Shown: positions 1 to 6,828 of the stretch, one piece after another
Position numbering within the stretch: the stretch's first letter is position 1
Layout of the letters: each line of letters starts with the position of its first letter
Assembly: GCA_963169055.1 (NCBI GenBank)
Contig: CAUJFU010000456.1
Coordinates: forward strand, 1 to 7,727
From: Myxococcota bacterium
GTDB taxonomy: Bacteria; Myxococcota_C; UBA6777
DNA: 7,727 nucleotides
Direction: 5' to 3'
Notes under the pieces: model-generated
Told to the model about the DNA's origin: nothing
The model's database searches: none
The model's input: the letters and a program-made list of their open reading frames with translations, nothing else
Translations under genes and position numbers: made by a program

Positions 1-47
1 CATTTGTAAAAAAAGTTTGCGCAGCGAAGATCGAAATGACTGTTTGA

Positions 48-102
48 CACAAACCCCGCATTCATGGTATCCACAGCAATACTGTTGTTGAGTTCCGCAT
101 CC
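48..102 (+). repeat. Degenerate upstream unit of the left repeat array
   Basis: This stretch resembles the first part of the composite repeat that starts at 112. Both contain AAACCCCG, then a TTC-x-x-GGTAT-like step, then TCCA, then TGTTGTT/GTTGTTT. The CCCC tracts lie at 54-57 and 118-121, a spacing of 64 bp. Similarity is partial and needs small gaps. It is read as an older, decayed tandem copy lacking the hairpin core. The sequence before it (1-47) shows no gene and only a vague resemblance to the same unit. Confidence 0.4.
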
Positions 103-111
103 ATTCTCGGG

Positions 112-239
112 AAAAAACCCCGTGTTCGCGGTATTCCAATCGTCACCGTTGTTTGGATGAAAAACGCCTGTTCACCCCGCCAATACGGGGTCAAGGGAGC
201 CGTGCTCCCTTGTGGGGTGTGGGGCAATGCCCCACAAAA
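112..239 (+). repeat. Left copy of 128-bp structured composite repeat
   Basis: It aligns without gaps to the reverse complement of 7521-7648, with 98 of 128 positions identical by hand count. It has an A6-CCCCGTGTT head (112-126), a middle part with a conserved TGAAAAAC (158-165), and a 56-bp core (184-239) that is 51/56 identical. The core contains hairpin 1 (stem 192-200 with 204-212, loop CGT) and hairpin 2 (stem 218-225 with 229-236, loop AAT). ACCCCGT at 117-123 can also pair with ACGGGGT at 185-191. The duplicated TGTGGGG (211-217 and 218-224) offers an alternative, mutually exclusive pairing for hairpin 2. It looks like a family of intergenic palindromic elements (REP/BIME or MITE-like). 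No transposase is present, and its role is unknown. Confidence 0.85.
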
Positions 240-301
240 TCCAACCCACAAGTCGATCCTGTACGCAAAAAACGCGGGCAGGCCCACTAACGGCGAGAGA
301 A

Positions 302-330
302 TTGACATCGCGGGATGGGTGGGTGATCTT
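302..330 (+). promoter_or_regulatory. Candidate sigma-70 type promoter of the large membrane protein gene
   Basis: A perfect -35 hexamer TTGACA lies at 302-307. With a 17-bp spacer it is followed by GATCTT (325-330), which matches the TATAAT consensus at only three positions. Transcription would start near 337 and give a leader of about 30 nt before the ATG at 366. The -10 is weak, so this rests mainly on the -35 and the spacing. It lies just inside the left composite repeat. Confidence 0.35.
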
Positions 331-365
331 GGGTCGGACTCTTCACCAAGCAGAGGCAACAAGCG

Positions 366-3300
366 ATGGCAGAAACGCAGCAAGCGCTCGAACGATTTTC
401 AAAATCCGACTATTTGTTGGCCCGAGGGCAAGGCTCTTTTACGCGGTTGTTTCGAGCTTTTATGGACACGAGTATCGGCTTTTTCATCCGATTGTGCGTC
501 TTTGGCGCGCTTTTTTGGATGGGGTGGACAGCCGCAAACCTCGAACCCAACGGCGATCTCTCCTTCTATTTATTGCCTTTTATTTTGTTTTCTATCCCTG
601 TGTTGTTGCTTTCATCGGGCCGTTCGATGGTCGAAGCGGTACTCAACCGCGTGCTGACCTTGGCCCTCGTGGGAGTCTGGGTTTGGAGCGCGCTTTGGTA
701 CTTTAAGTACCCTCAATTTGGTTACAGCGCAGTGTCCCTACTGACGGGCTTGATCTTGTTGTGCGTGCCGATCTGGTTGGCGTGGTTGCGCAAGCGCCAA
801 GAAAGTTTTCACGCAGACAAGGCGATCTTGTTGGTCGCTTGGATTATCGGTCTTGTGATGTTATTCGGGCTGTTGGGGCTTTTGGTGTATTATATCGGCA
901 TCCAAAAGGCCAGTCCCGAAGCCTCCAGCTCGATCCTTGTGGCTGTGGGAACGTTCTTGTTCTTTCTGACGATCACCATCGTTCGGCTCTTTTGGATGGA
1001 TGATGCCCGCAACCGCCGCGCCATGCGCATCGATCACGTCCCCCGAGGGGACGCGCTTTTGTTGCTCGAATGGTTCATCCCCCAATCGATGTACCTTGTG
1101 ATCATGATCCCTTGCCTGATCTTCGCAGAGGCCCTGTTGTTCGACACGGTGTATCGTTTTACCCGACGCCCCCAAGAAGAAACCATCCGTCGGATGTTGC
1201 AGATGCCTACTGTCCCCAACACAAAGCATCTTCCGCCCCAAACCAAAGCGGCCAAAGACACGCTCGAAGCCCCACCGCCCACGACGCCGCCCCGCAGCCA
1301 TGCCCCGCTTAAAGCACGTTTTGGGGAATGGGTGTTGTTTGGCAGCAAGCCTTATGTGTACCCAAAGATCCGTGGCGTCGAGATCCCCGCACCCTTTTGG
1401 TTCAAATACCTTGGGCGTCTGCTGCTCGGTTTGATCTTGGCCTTTTTGATCACCCAACAGCGCAATATCTGGATGCTTTTTCGATACACTTACGAATCTA
1501 CGTTGGAACTCAAACGCGCAGGCATGGAGCGCTCTCATTTTCACGAGTCTCCCGCACAACATCTGCATAAGATCCAGATGGATATGCGCGCCTTGTTGAC
1601 TTATTACGGCAGCATCTGGCGGCGCATCTTTTTATACGCCACCAGCGCTCCCTTTTCGTGGCTGGGTTGGCGCTTGATCCTTGAACCCGGCCAATCCTTT
1701 TGGTTGTTGCTCGCAAAGCTCCGACGCTTGCTTGCGCGGCGTTGGGAAAGTGGTCTGTTCTCTTCCGCGATCTTACTTGCCGCGATTACCGGCTTTTTTA
1801 CTTCGCTTCAGCCTTGGCTTGCGGGTGCGTTCTATCGCAGTTTTCTTCCCACCTTTTTAAGCGGTCTGTTCATCTTCGTGATGCACCAATTCATCGGCCT
1901 TCGCCCACCTCGCCTCCAAAACAACTGGCTTTGGCTGATGCTTCCTACGCACATCTTGCTCGCGCTACTTTTCTTTTTTCTGGCGATGGGCGTCGGAAAT
2001 ATGGAACATACCAGCCAACAATTCATCTGGTTTTTGTGCCAAGTGACAGCCCTTGCGTTTCCTGCGGTGTACCTGTTTGGAGGGGCACGCCATGAAGGCC
2101 CGGCCGATCATGACGACGAAGCGGACGCCCCTGATACACGAAGAGAAGTCCGCCAGTTTTTGCTTGCACAACTCGCGTCGATCCCTTACCGCGATTGGGT
2201 GGTGTCTGCTCTCACTTACCGTTTGCACTCTGTCCGAAGCGAGATCCTGACCTTGATCCTCGTCTTGCCTTCTTACTTGATCGGCTTTGTCTTTTGGCTA
2301 CGAGGCGTTGTCACCACCGTCGAGGCGCGTCGTCGGTGGACGATGGCCACCTTAGGCCGCGCAAGCGCCGTATGGATCGCGCTGTTCTCCGTCAGCATCA
2401 TCGTCGCCATCACCTACGAAGCCCTACAAACACACCAAGTCCCCACCGCAGAAGCCTTTGTGTTGCTGCTTTTGTTGTTGCCTGCCTTCCTTTCGTGGGG
2501 CGCAGATGCGCTCGTGGGACGGTGGATGCTCCGACGGCATGGAGCCTTGAACCTCTTTCAACAACAGCGACGCGATCAGATCGCCGCATCGAGCATCGTG
2601 GCGATCTCGTTTGCGGTCGTTGTTGCGCTGCACTTGTTGCGCGGTCTCGAAGCCTCGTGGGCCGCGATCGGAGGGATGCTTTTGTATGTCCCCTTGGTCT
2701 TACCGTGGTTTACGTTACTTGCTGTTTGGGAACGCCGCCGCGAACGCCTTCTCCACAGCCCCATTGAAACCGCATCCCACGACGACCTCCCTCCCGCACT
2801 TTACGAATCCCCCGCTGCTCCGCGAAATATCGGGGACAGCCTACTAAACCGCTTTCAACTCCTCCTCCAAGAACTCGAACAGTGGCTCCAAGCCAAAACC
2901 TACCAAGTCGCCGCTGCACTCGGAAGAACCGATCAAGCAACCCGCGAAGGCATGATCGACGTACTTGTCCAGTTGTTGGATGAATCCCAAAAAGCCCTTG
3001 TCAGCGGACGCTGGTATCTCGAAGAAGAACGTGAACTCGATCGCGTCTACCAAGAATGGTTGGTTCACAGTAAAGAAGCCCACGATCACACCCAAGCCGC
3101 TCGTGAACTCTCCGACTATTTCGCCCGTGTACTCGACCTTTTCGGCTCGCTGATCTACGACCTGAGCCTCCCCGCCAGAAACAAATACCTCGATCAAAGC
3201 CCCACCCGTGAGCATGTCCTCGCTGCCCTCGAACGCACCCTCCTGCTTCCGCACAGCCTGCACGAAGATATGCCCGATACGCTCGATTCCTTGCGTGCTT

Positions 3301-4913
3301 TGATGATCCATCTGATCGAACGCGCTCCCGTCCCTCCCAAAGACGACCTCGAACGCATCCGTATCTTTCGGATCATCGGCCTGATCGATGGAAAAGACAG
3401 CATCACATGGATGCGCGACTACCTCAAAACCAACGATGGAAAACGCCTCAAAAAAGAACTCTTGTCGGCCTGTCGTGGGCAAGCACACCTTGCCGACTTG
3501 TTGTTTGAAGAACGCCAAAAAACCGACGATGACGATCTGCGCCAAGCCATCGAACAAAGCCTCCTTCCTCTACGGCTACCCACCCCCATCGCCCTCGCAT
3601 ATCGGCGATTTTTGCATGCTCAAGCCCAAGAACAACGTTTGCGTGAAGACATCCAAACCCCCCAGCTCTCCGAAGAAGATCTCTGGGCTCGCAACGTCCG
3701 CCATGATCCAGATCGTCTCCACCTTGAACGCCGACGCCTCGAATCTCTCCAACTTTGGGAGCGCAGCCACCTCGATCTGTGGGAAGCCATGCGCGATCTC
3801 TACCACGGCACTTGCGGCTTTTTGCTCTCCGCACTCAAAGAAAGCACAGCCTCGCGATTGCCCGCTCTGCTCAACTTGGGATGGGAAAACAGCCAAGAAC
3901 TCGATCAAACCCGCCAAACCTTCGAAGAACAAGCGTGGGATGGCTTTGTCGAACGCCTGTTGTCTTCTCTCTTCTTGCGCTTTCACAACCCCCAAGACGC
4001 CGCCGCCTTCGACCCACACACTCCTCCACGCGCCCCTCGCGAGATCACTCGCCTTGCCAGACTCCTTGACAAAAAACACCTCTTGTTGATCGAAAGCGGC
4101 CTCGATCAACTCCCCCTCGTCTGGCGACGCCCCCTCCACAACCGACTCGCACAAGTCCTCTGGATGGGCGAAATGCCTCACATCCAATTCTTCCCCCTCG
4201 ACAACCCTCCCCCTCTGCCCAACGATGCCGTCACTCTTTTGCGCGGTATCCGTTGGGATCTTCACAATACCTTCCAGCCCCTTGACAGCTACTCTTACCG
4301 TTGGGGACTCGAATGGCTCGAAAAACTCGCTCATGCCGATGCCTTGCTCAAACCCGACGCCGAAACCTTGATCCCTCCAACCCCCGAACAACCCCGGCCT
4401 CCTCTTCCTGCACTCCCGCGCATCCGACGCCTCGCCCGGGTCTTCAGCCAGATCCCCGCCCCTCACGCTCCCGAAGATCGCCATGTCGCCATCACTATCT
4501 TTGATCGGATCTGGGCTCGCCTCCGCCTCCTTGAAGCCCTCCAGATCGAACAACGCCAAGCTGTTCGAGGAAACGACCTGCTGAATTTTGATGCCGCCTG
4601 CACCCTCCTCGAAAACTTCTTACAAAAACACAAACAACGCCAAATCCAGCATCTCCTCGATCTTCTCGAAGCCAACCTCCTCCCCTCTCTTCATTTCGCT
4701 TACCTCCAACGCGAAGACGACAACCTCGCTTGGTTCCGCAAAGACACGCCCCGCGAAACCCTCATCACCCTCAAAACCCACCCCCTCCACTCCGCCGAAG
4801 AACAACACCACAACCAACACATCCCCACCCCCGACGAACCCTTCCAAGAATACCACCCCTTCACCATCGACCATCTCCCCGCCCTCCCCGCTTCTTCTCC
4901 CCTCCTCGACTGA
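366..4913 (+). CDS. Very large polytopic membrane protein with a long helical soluble C-terminal half, function unknown
   Basis: I do not recognise the family of this 1515-residue protein. The ATG has GAGG nine bases upstream (353-356). Residues 1-30 are soluble. About 17 hydrophobic segments follow, near 34-56, 64-83, 94-112, 120-140, 152-178, 188-210, 231-260, 345-365, 464-485, 490-510, 520-543, 552-573, 624-648, 664-685, 694-715, 740-760 and 766-789. A Pro/Thr-rich loop (about 280-315) and an acidic loop (about 578-590, DHDDEADAPD) interrupt them. From about 795 to the end it is soluble, charged and helix-rich: coiled-coil-like at 860-900 and 1085-1140, HEAT-like around 996-1070, Pro-rich at 1335-1352, and a His-rich tail (seven His in 1472-1503). 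No signal peptide, Walker motif or enzyme signature is visible. It is likely an inner-membrane protein with a large cytoplasmic scaffold. Codon choice changes strongly along the gene (Leu mostly TTG early, CTC late). It converges on the minus-strand gene, with 54 bp between the stops. Confidence 0.9.
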   Translation: MAETQQALERFSKSDYLLARGQGSFTRLFRAFMDTSIGFFIRLCVFGALFWMGWTAANLEPNGDLSFYLLPFILFSIPVLLLSSGRSMVEAVLNRVLTLALVGVWVWSALWYFKYPQFGYSAVSLLTGLILLCVPIWLAWLRKRQESFHADKAILLVAWIIGLVMLFGLLGLLVYYIGIQKASPEASSSILVAVGTFLFFLTITIVRLFWMDDARNRRAMRIDHVPRGDALLLLEWFIPQSMYLVIMIPCLIFAEALLFDTVYRFTRRPQEETIRRMLQMPTVPNTKHLPPQTKAAKDTLEAPPPTTPPRSHAPLKARFGEWVLFGSKPYVYPKIRGVEIPAPFWFKYLGRLLLGLILAFLITQQRNIWMLFRYTYESTLELKRAGMERSHFHESPAQHLHKIQMDMRALLTYYGSIWRRIFLYATSAPFSWLGWRLILEPGQSFWLLLAKLRRLLARRWESGLFSSAILLAAITGFFTSLQPWLAGAFYRSFLPTFLSGLFIFVMHQFIGLRPPRLQNNWLWLMLPTHILLALLFFFLAMGVGNMEHTSQQFIWFLCQVTALAFPAVYLFGGARHEGPADHDDEADAPDTRREVRQFLLAQLASIPYRDWVVSALTYRLHSVRSEILTLILVLPSYLIGFVFWLRGVVTTVEARRRWTMATLGRASAVWIALFSVSIIVAITYEALQTHQVPTAEAFVLLLLLLPAFLSWGADALVGRWMLRRHGALNLFQQQRRDQIAASSIVAISFAVVVALHLLRGLEASWAAIGGMLLYVPLVLPWFTLLAVWERRRERLLHSPIETASHDDLPPALYESPAAPRNIGDSLLNRFQLLLQELEQWLQAKTYQVAAALGRTDQATREGMIDVLVQLLDESQKALVSGRWYLEEERELDRVYQEWLVHSKEAHDHTQAARELSDYFARVLDLFGSLIYDLSLPARNKYLDQSPTREHVLAALERTLLLPHSLHEDMPDTLDSLRALMIHLIERAPVPPKDDLERIRIFRIIGLIDGKDSITWMRDYLKTNDGKRLKKELLSACRGQAHLADLLFEERQKTDDDDLRQAIEQSLLPLRLPTPIALAYRRFLHAQAQEQRLREDIQTPQLSEEDLWARNVRHDPDRLHLERRRLESLQLWERSHLDLWEAMRDLYHGTCGFLLSALKESTASRLPALLNLGWENSQELDQTRQTFEEQAWDGFVERLLSSLFLRFHNPQDAAAFDPHTPPRAPREITRLARLLDKKHLLLIESGLDQLPLVWRRPLHNRLAQVLWMGEMPHIQFFPLDNPPPLPNDAVTLLRGIRWDLHNTFQPLDSYSYRWGLEWLEKLAHADALLKPDAETLIPPTPEQPRPPLPALPRIRRLARVFSQIPAPHAPEDRHVAITIFDRIWARLRLLEALQIEQRQAVRGNDLLNFDAACTLLENFLQKHKQRQIQHLLDLLEANLLPSLHFAYLQREDDNLAWFRKDTPRETLITLKTHPLHSAEEQHHNQHIPTPDEPFQEYHPFTIDHLPALPASSPLLD
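3351..3575 (+). other. HEAT-repeat-like helical segment inside the large membrane protein
   Basis: Residues about 996-1070 show paired amphipathic helices. One reads RIRIFRIIGLIDGKDSITWM, followed by a second helix RDYLKTNDGKRLKKELLSAC. The spacing of IIGLI-x-D-K, the x-x-L/W-M-x-D-x-L step and R-L-x-x-E-L-L recall HEAT or PBS-lyase-type repeats, which act as protein-binding scaffolds. I can see at most two units by eye, so this is a resemblance rather than a firm domain assignment. Confidence 0.3.
4877..4902 (-). other. Putative G-quadruplex motif on the minus strand
   Basis: Read on the minus strand, four G-runs occur in 26 bases: GGGG (4902-4899), GGGG (4889-4886), GGG (4884-4882) and GGGG (4880-4877). 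The loops are 9, 1 and 1 nt. The plus strand is a polypyrimidine-rich stretch at the very 3' end of the large gene. It sits where read-through from the convergent minus-strand gene would enter the large gene, where no classic hairpin terminator is visible. One loop is longer than the usual limit of 7, so folding is uncertain. Confidence 0.35.
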
Positions 4914-4931
4914 GACGAAAAACCCCCTCAA

Positions 4932-5004
4932 AAACAAACACCTACCTCCACCTCGCGGCTGGCAAGATTACCGACCCCGAAACAAACACCTCCCTCCGCC
5001 TCGG
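4932..5004. repeat. Direct repeat of 24 bp across the convergent gene junction
   Basis: The 24-bp stretch at 4932-4955 recurs at 4981-5004, with 22 of 24 identical (AAACAAACACCT, then CCTCC and CCTCG blocks). The period is 49 bp, not a multiple of three. The first copy lies in the 54-bp gap between the two stop codons. The second copy is inside the last codons of the minus-strand gene, where it encodes the end of the RGGGRCLF stretch. It probably reflects a local duplication at the junction. No intrinsic terminator hairpin is visible between the stops. Confidence 0.65.
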
Positions 5005-6401
5005 CACACGCACGCATAACAACTTGTCTGGTAGGTCGGAAAACATTTGCGCCCCGAAAAGCCCGCAGCATCCGCAGCACTGCGCGCACAGACAAAGTAC
5101 GTCCCTTCTCGGGCATAACTCTTGGGCTGCGACAACATACAACGGCAAAAATAATGGTTCAGCCCTTCTTCTCGTTTGGGAGCCACACTCGGATCCATCG
5201 AAAATGTTTGAGGAAACAACGCCGGTAAATTCGGAGATATCTTCTGGGCCACAAAGTTTGCTGAAAAATGGAAGCCATGCAACACATTTAAGACCGCGCT
5301 CCCTGCCTTCGTTGAAGACGATATCACAAGATGCCCCCCGTAGGTCGGGACGATCCACACCCATCCATCCTTGCCGAACTTGTCTTTCCCAAACATCATC
5401 ACAAGCGCGTTGGCGTTGTTGAAGGTGTACCATGCTGTCGTCGGTGCGTTGCCTGTGATCTTGCTGTACATCCCTTGGTAGTAGGTGGCGATGCGCTGGA
5501 GATCTTGTTGCGGATAAGCCGAGCGTTTGATTGCGTGCGCAAGCATCACATCACCCGAATCATGCGTATACACCGACAAGATCGCATTTTGCTGAGGCTG
5601 AACTTGGCGAAACGCCCGAAACGAAGACGGGTAATAAAGCGTATAAAAGCCCAGTTCGATATGAGAATGTGTCCCCTCCGCTCTCGTCGGCGTCGGACTC
5701 GGTGGTGTCGAACTCGGTTGTGGAAACGCGATGGGCGGTGTGGGGCTCGGTTGTGGCGTAGGGACCGACGGTGTAGGGCTTGGTTGCGGAAACGCGCTAG
5801 GCTGTGCCGCTGCTGTGGAGAAGATGGCTGGAAGATTCGGCGAGTTGGGCTGGTTTGCAGCGACGGTGAGAAACACAAAGCTGTGCAACAATTGAAGGGC
5901 TGGACTTCCGGGGCGATTGGTTCCTGACAACACCAGATTTCCCCCATGCGTCGGGATGATCCACACCCATGTTTCTTTGTTCGATTGGTTTTTTCCAAAG
6001 GTCATCACATAAACATTGGCGCGATTGAAGACATAAAACCCCGTTGCAGGCGCATTTCCAGCAATTTTGCTGTACAGCGCTTGGTAGTGCGCAACCACCC
6101 GTTGAAAGTCTTCTTCGGGAGAGGCCGTGCGTTTGATCGCATGAACGATCATCATGCTCCCTGATTTGTGCATATACGATGCTTCCACCATGTTCTTTTG
6201 CGGTTGTTCTAGGCGCGAAAAGAAAAATTCAGACGGATAAGAAAGCGTGTAAAAGCCCGCTTCGGAGTGAGACTGCGCATGAACCCCCCCTCCAACAAAA
6301 CACATCCCAAGCACCACAAGCAAACAGCCGATCCAACGCACACAAGACCAAAGAAACAGATCCCAAATATTTTCTTGCCGTCTCATGATCATCGCTCCCA
6401 T
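4968..6401 (-). CDS. Secreted two-domain protein with Pro/Ser/Thr linker and Cys-rich tail, function unknown
   Basis: The 477-residue product has a signal peptide (hydrophobic core about 15-42, probable cleavage after GVHA at 42). Domain copy 1 spans about 44-194, with a Pro/Ser/Thr-rich stretch (about 204-239) made of FPQPSPTP-like units after it. Domain copy 2 spans about 244-396 and a Cys-rich tail with eight Cys spans about 418-473. The domain copies share GFYTL-x-YPS, HAIKR, YSKI-x-GNAP, VWI-x-PT-x-GG and SPNLPA, and are nearly gap-free against each other. This suggests an exported or surface protein, with the tail held by disulfides. I do not recognise the domain. No good lipobox is present. 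Two starts are credible: ATG 6401 (GGGAGG at 6417-6412, 10-nt spacer, chosen) and ATG 6386 (GGGAG at 6399-6395, 8-nt spacer, five residues shorter). Both keep the signal peptide. It is convergent with the large gene and divergent from the methyltransferase gene. Confidence 0.88.
   Translation of the reverse strand: MGAMIMRRQENIWDLFLWSCVRWIGCLLVVLGMCFVGGGVHAQSHSEAGFYTLSYPSEFFFSRLEQPQKNMVEASYMHKSGSMMIVHAIKRTASPEEDFQRVVAHYQALYSKIAGNAPATGFYVFNRANVYVMTFGKNQSNKETWVWIIPTHGGNLVLSGTNRPGSPALQLLHSFVFLTVAANQPNSPNLPAIFSTAAAQPSAFPQPSPTPSVPTPQPSPTPPIAFPQPSSTPPSPTPTRAEGTHSHIELGFYTLYYPSSFRAFRQVQPQQNAILSVYTHDSGDVMLAHAIKRSAYPQQDLQRIATYYQGMYSKITGNAPTTAWYTFNNANALVMMFGKDKFGKDGWVWIVPTYGGHLVISSSTKAGSAVLNVLHGFHFSANFVAQKISPNLPALFPQTFSMDPSVAPKREEGLNHYFCRCMLSQPKSYAREGTYFVCARSAADAAGFSGRKCFPTYQTSCYACVCRGGGRCLFRGR
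5214..5672 (-). repeat. Second copy of the internally duplicated domain
   Basis: This encodes residues about 244-396 of the secreted protein, from the THSHIELGFYTL region to SPNLPALF. It matches the first copy in order and spacing of all main motifs: GFYTL-x-YPS, the H-K/D-SG step, HAIKR, P-x-x-D-x-QR, YSKI-x-GNAP, MFGK, WVWI-x-PT-x-GG-x-LV, and SPNLPA. The divergence suggests an old duplication within the gene. Confidence 0.8.
5685..5792 (-). repeat. Repetitive Pro/Ser/Thr linker
   Basis: The linker is built from related units FPQPSPTP, TPQPSPTP and FPQPSSTP followed by PSPTPT. The DNA is correspondingly repetitive (CTCGGTTGTGG-like steps on the plus strand). It separates the two domain copies, as flexible, often glycosylated, linkers do in secreted multidomain proteins. 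It is likely to vary in unit number between strains. Confidence 0.75.
5820..6272 (-). repeat. First copy of the internally duplicated domain
   Basis: This encodes residues about 44-194 of the secreted protein, directly after the predicted signal-peptide cleavage site, and ends with SPNLPAIF as the second copy ends with SPNLPALF. Some DNA-level identity remains with the second copy, for example around the GFYTL codons (AAAGCGT-x-TAAAAGCCC on the plus strand at about 6241 and 5636). Confidence 0.8.
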
Positions 6402-6613
6402 CGTTGCAAAACCTCCCGTGTGTAGGATACTTGGGTGCAGCCTCTGCGACACCTCTGATCTCGCCTTGTTTGAAGATGTGGGGTTTTTTGGTTATGACCC
6501 ATCCGCCCGATCCCGTCAACCCCTGCCTCTTCTTCCATGTTCAGCCCATCTCTCGTGCGTTTGGAAACAGCACACCACCCGATCCTTTGCGTCACATCGA
6601 TCTGCCCGAGATA

Positions 6614-6781
6614 TCACATTCTTGCTGCTGCATCGTCACACAAAACATGGCTTTTAAGGCGCGCCAAGCCCACGCCTTCGTCACTGCCAAACGCGCTTCC
6701 CTCAAAGATCGCTCTGCCATCGCTTCCCGTGAAGATCGCTCCCGTCGATACCGCCGCGTTCACTTTTACCGCATCGTGCAT
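6614..6781 (-). other. Possible small gene or gene remnant, 55 codons
   Basis: On the minus strand an ATG at 6781 opens 55 codons to a TGA at 6614, encoding MHDAVKV and then a Gly/Ala/Phe-rich stretch (GAIFTGSDGRAIFEGSAFG). Codons are strongly RNY-like (GCG, GTA, GGA, AGC, GAT), as in real genes here. The frame stays open upstream through 6828 into the antisense of the methyltransferase gene, and it resumes beyond the TGA to about 6389. No convincing ribosome binding site precedes the ATG. It overlaps a basic 45-residue plus-strand frame (6647-6784) and the 27-bp repeat, so it may be chance. Confidence 0.2.
6694..6741. repeat. Imperfect 27-bp-period tandem repeat
   Basis: CGCTTCCC-nnn-AAGATCGCTC occurs at 6694-6714 and again at 6721-6741, 18 of 21 identical, spaced 27 bp apart. 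The flanking sequence holds weaker echoes. A period of nine codons would keep any reading frame. It could also be a pair of operator-like sites upstream of the methyltransferase gene. No function can be assigned. Confidence 0.5.
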
Positions 6782-6828
6782 TAGAGTGATCGACCCATCT
6801 ACGCACTCGAACCAAAGGATATCGCTCC

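Larger units (their letters stand above)
6402..6828. other. Divergent intergenic region, 427 bp
   Basis: This lies between the start of the secreted-protein gene (-) and the methyltransferase gene (+), so it should contain promoters in both directions. I cannot place either promoter with confidence; TATCCT on the minus strand, about 20 nt before the GGGAGG, is a weak -10 candidate without a good -35. It also contains a 27-bp-period imperfect tandem repeat (6694-6741) and a minus-strand open frame with coding-like codons (6614-6828). No recognised gene is present. Confidence 0.6.

Noticed and set aside
184-239. Integron attC site
   Set aside because: The hairpins are two separate short stems. 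The GTTRRRY/RYYYAAC ends and extrahelical bases are not visible, and the copies are inverted rather than co-directional.
64-657. 197-residue plus-strand open frame
   Set aside because: It runs through the left composite repeat and then through the N-terminus of the large gene in another frame. Its protein is low-complexity and repeat-encoded.
2844-3557. 237-residue minus-strand open frame opposite the large gene
   Set aside because: It is a codon-bias shadow of the plus-strand gene, as above.
3576-4559. 327-residue minus-strand open frame opposite the large gene
   Set aside because: It is fully antisense to the large coding region. Its openness follows from the rarity of TTA, CTA and TCA codons on the coding strand. 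It has no recognisable domain or ribosome binding site.
6270-6330. Lipoprotein signal in the secreted protein
   Set aside because: The Cys residues in the hydrophobic segment are preceded by WIG and LGM, which do not make a good lipobox. The segment continues to a standard VHA cleavage site.
4968-6452. Upstream start of the secreted protein at 6452
   Set aside because: The residues added ahead of 6401 are not signal-like. Both downstream ATGs (6401 and 6386) have good Shine-Dalgarno sequences.
6647-6784. 45-residue basic plus-strand peptide
   Set aside because: There is no ribosome binding site, and its composition is dominated by the 27-bp repeat. The opposite strand looks more coding-like.
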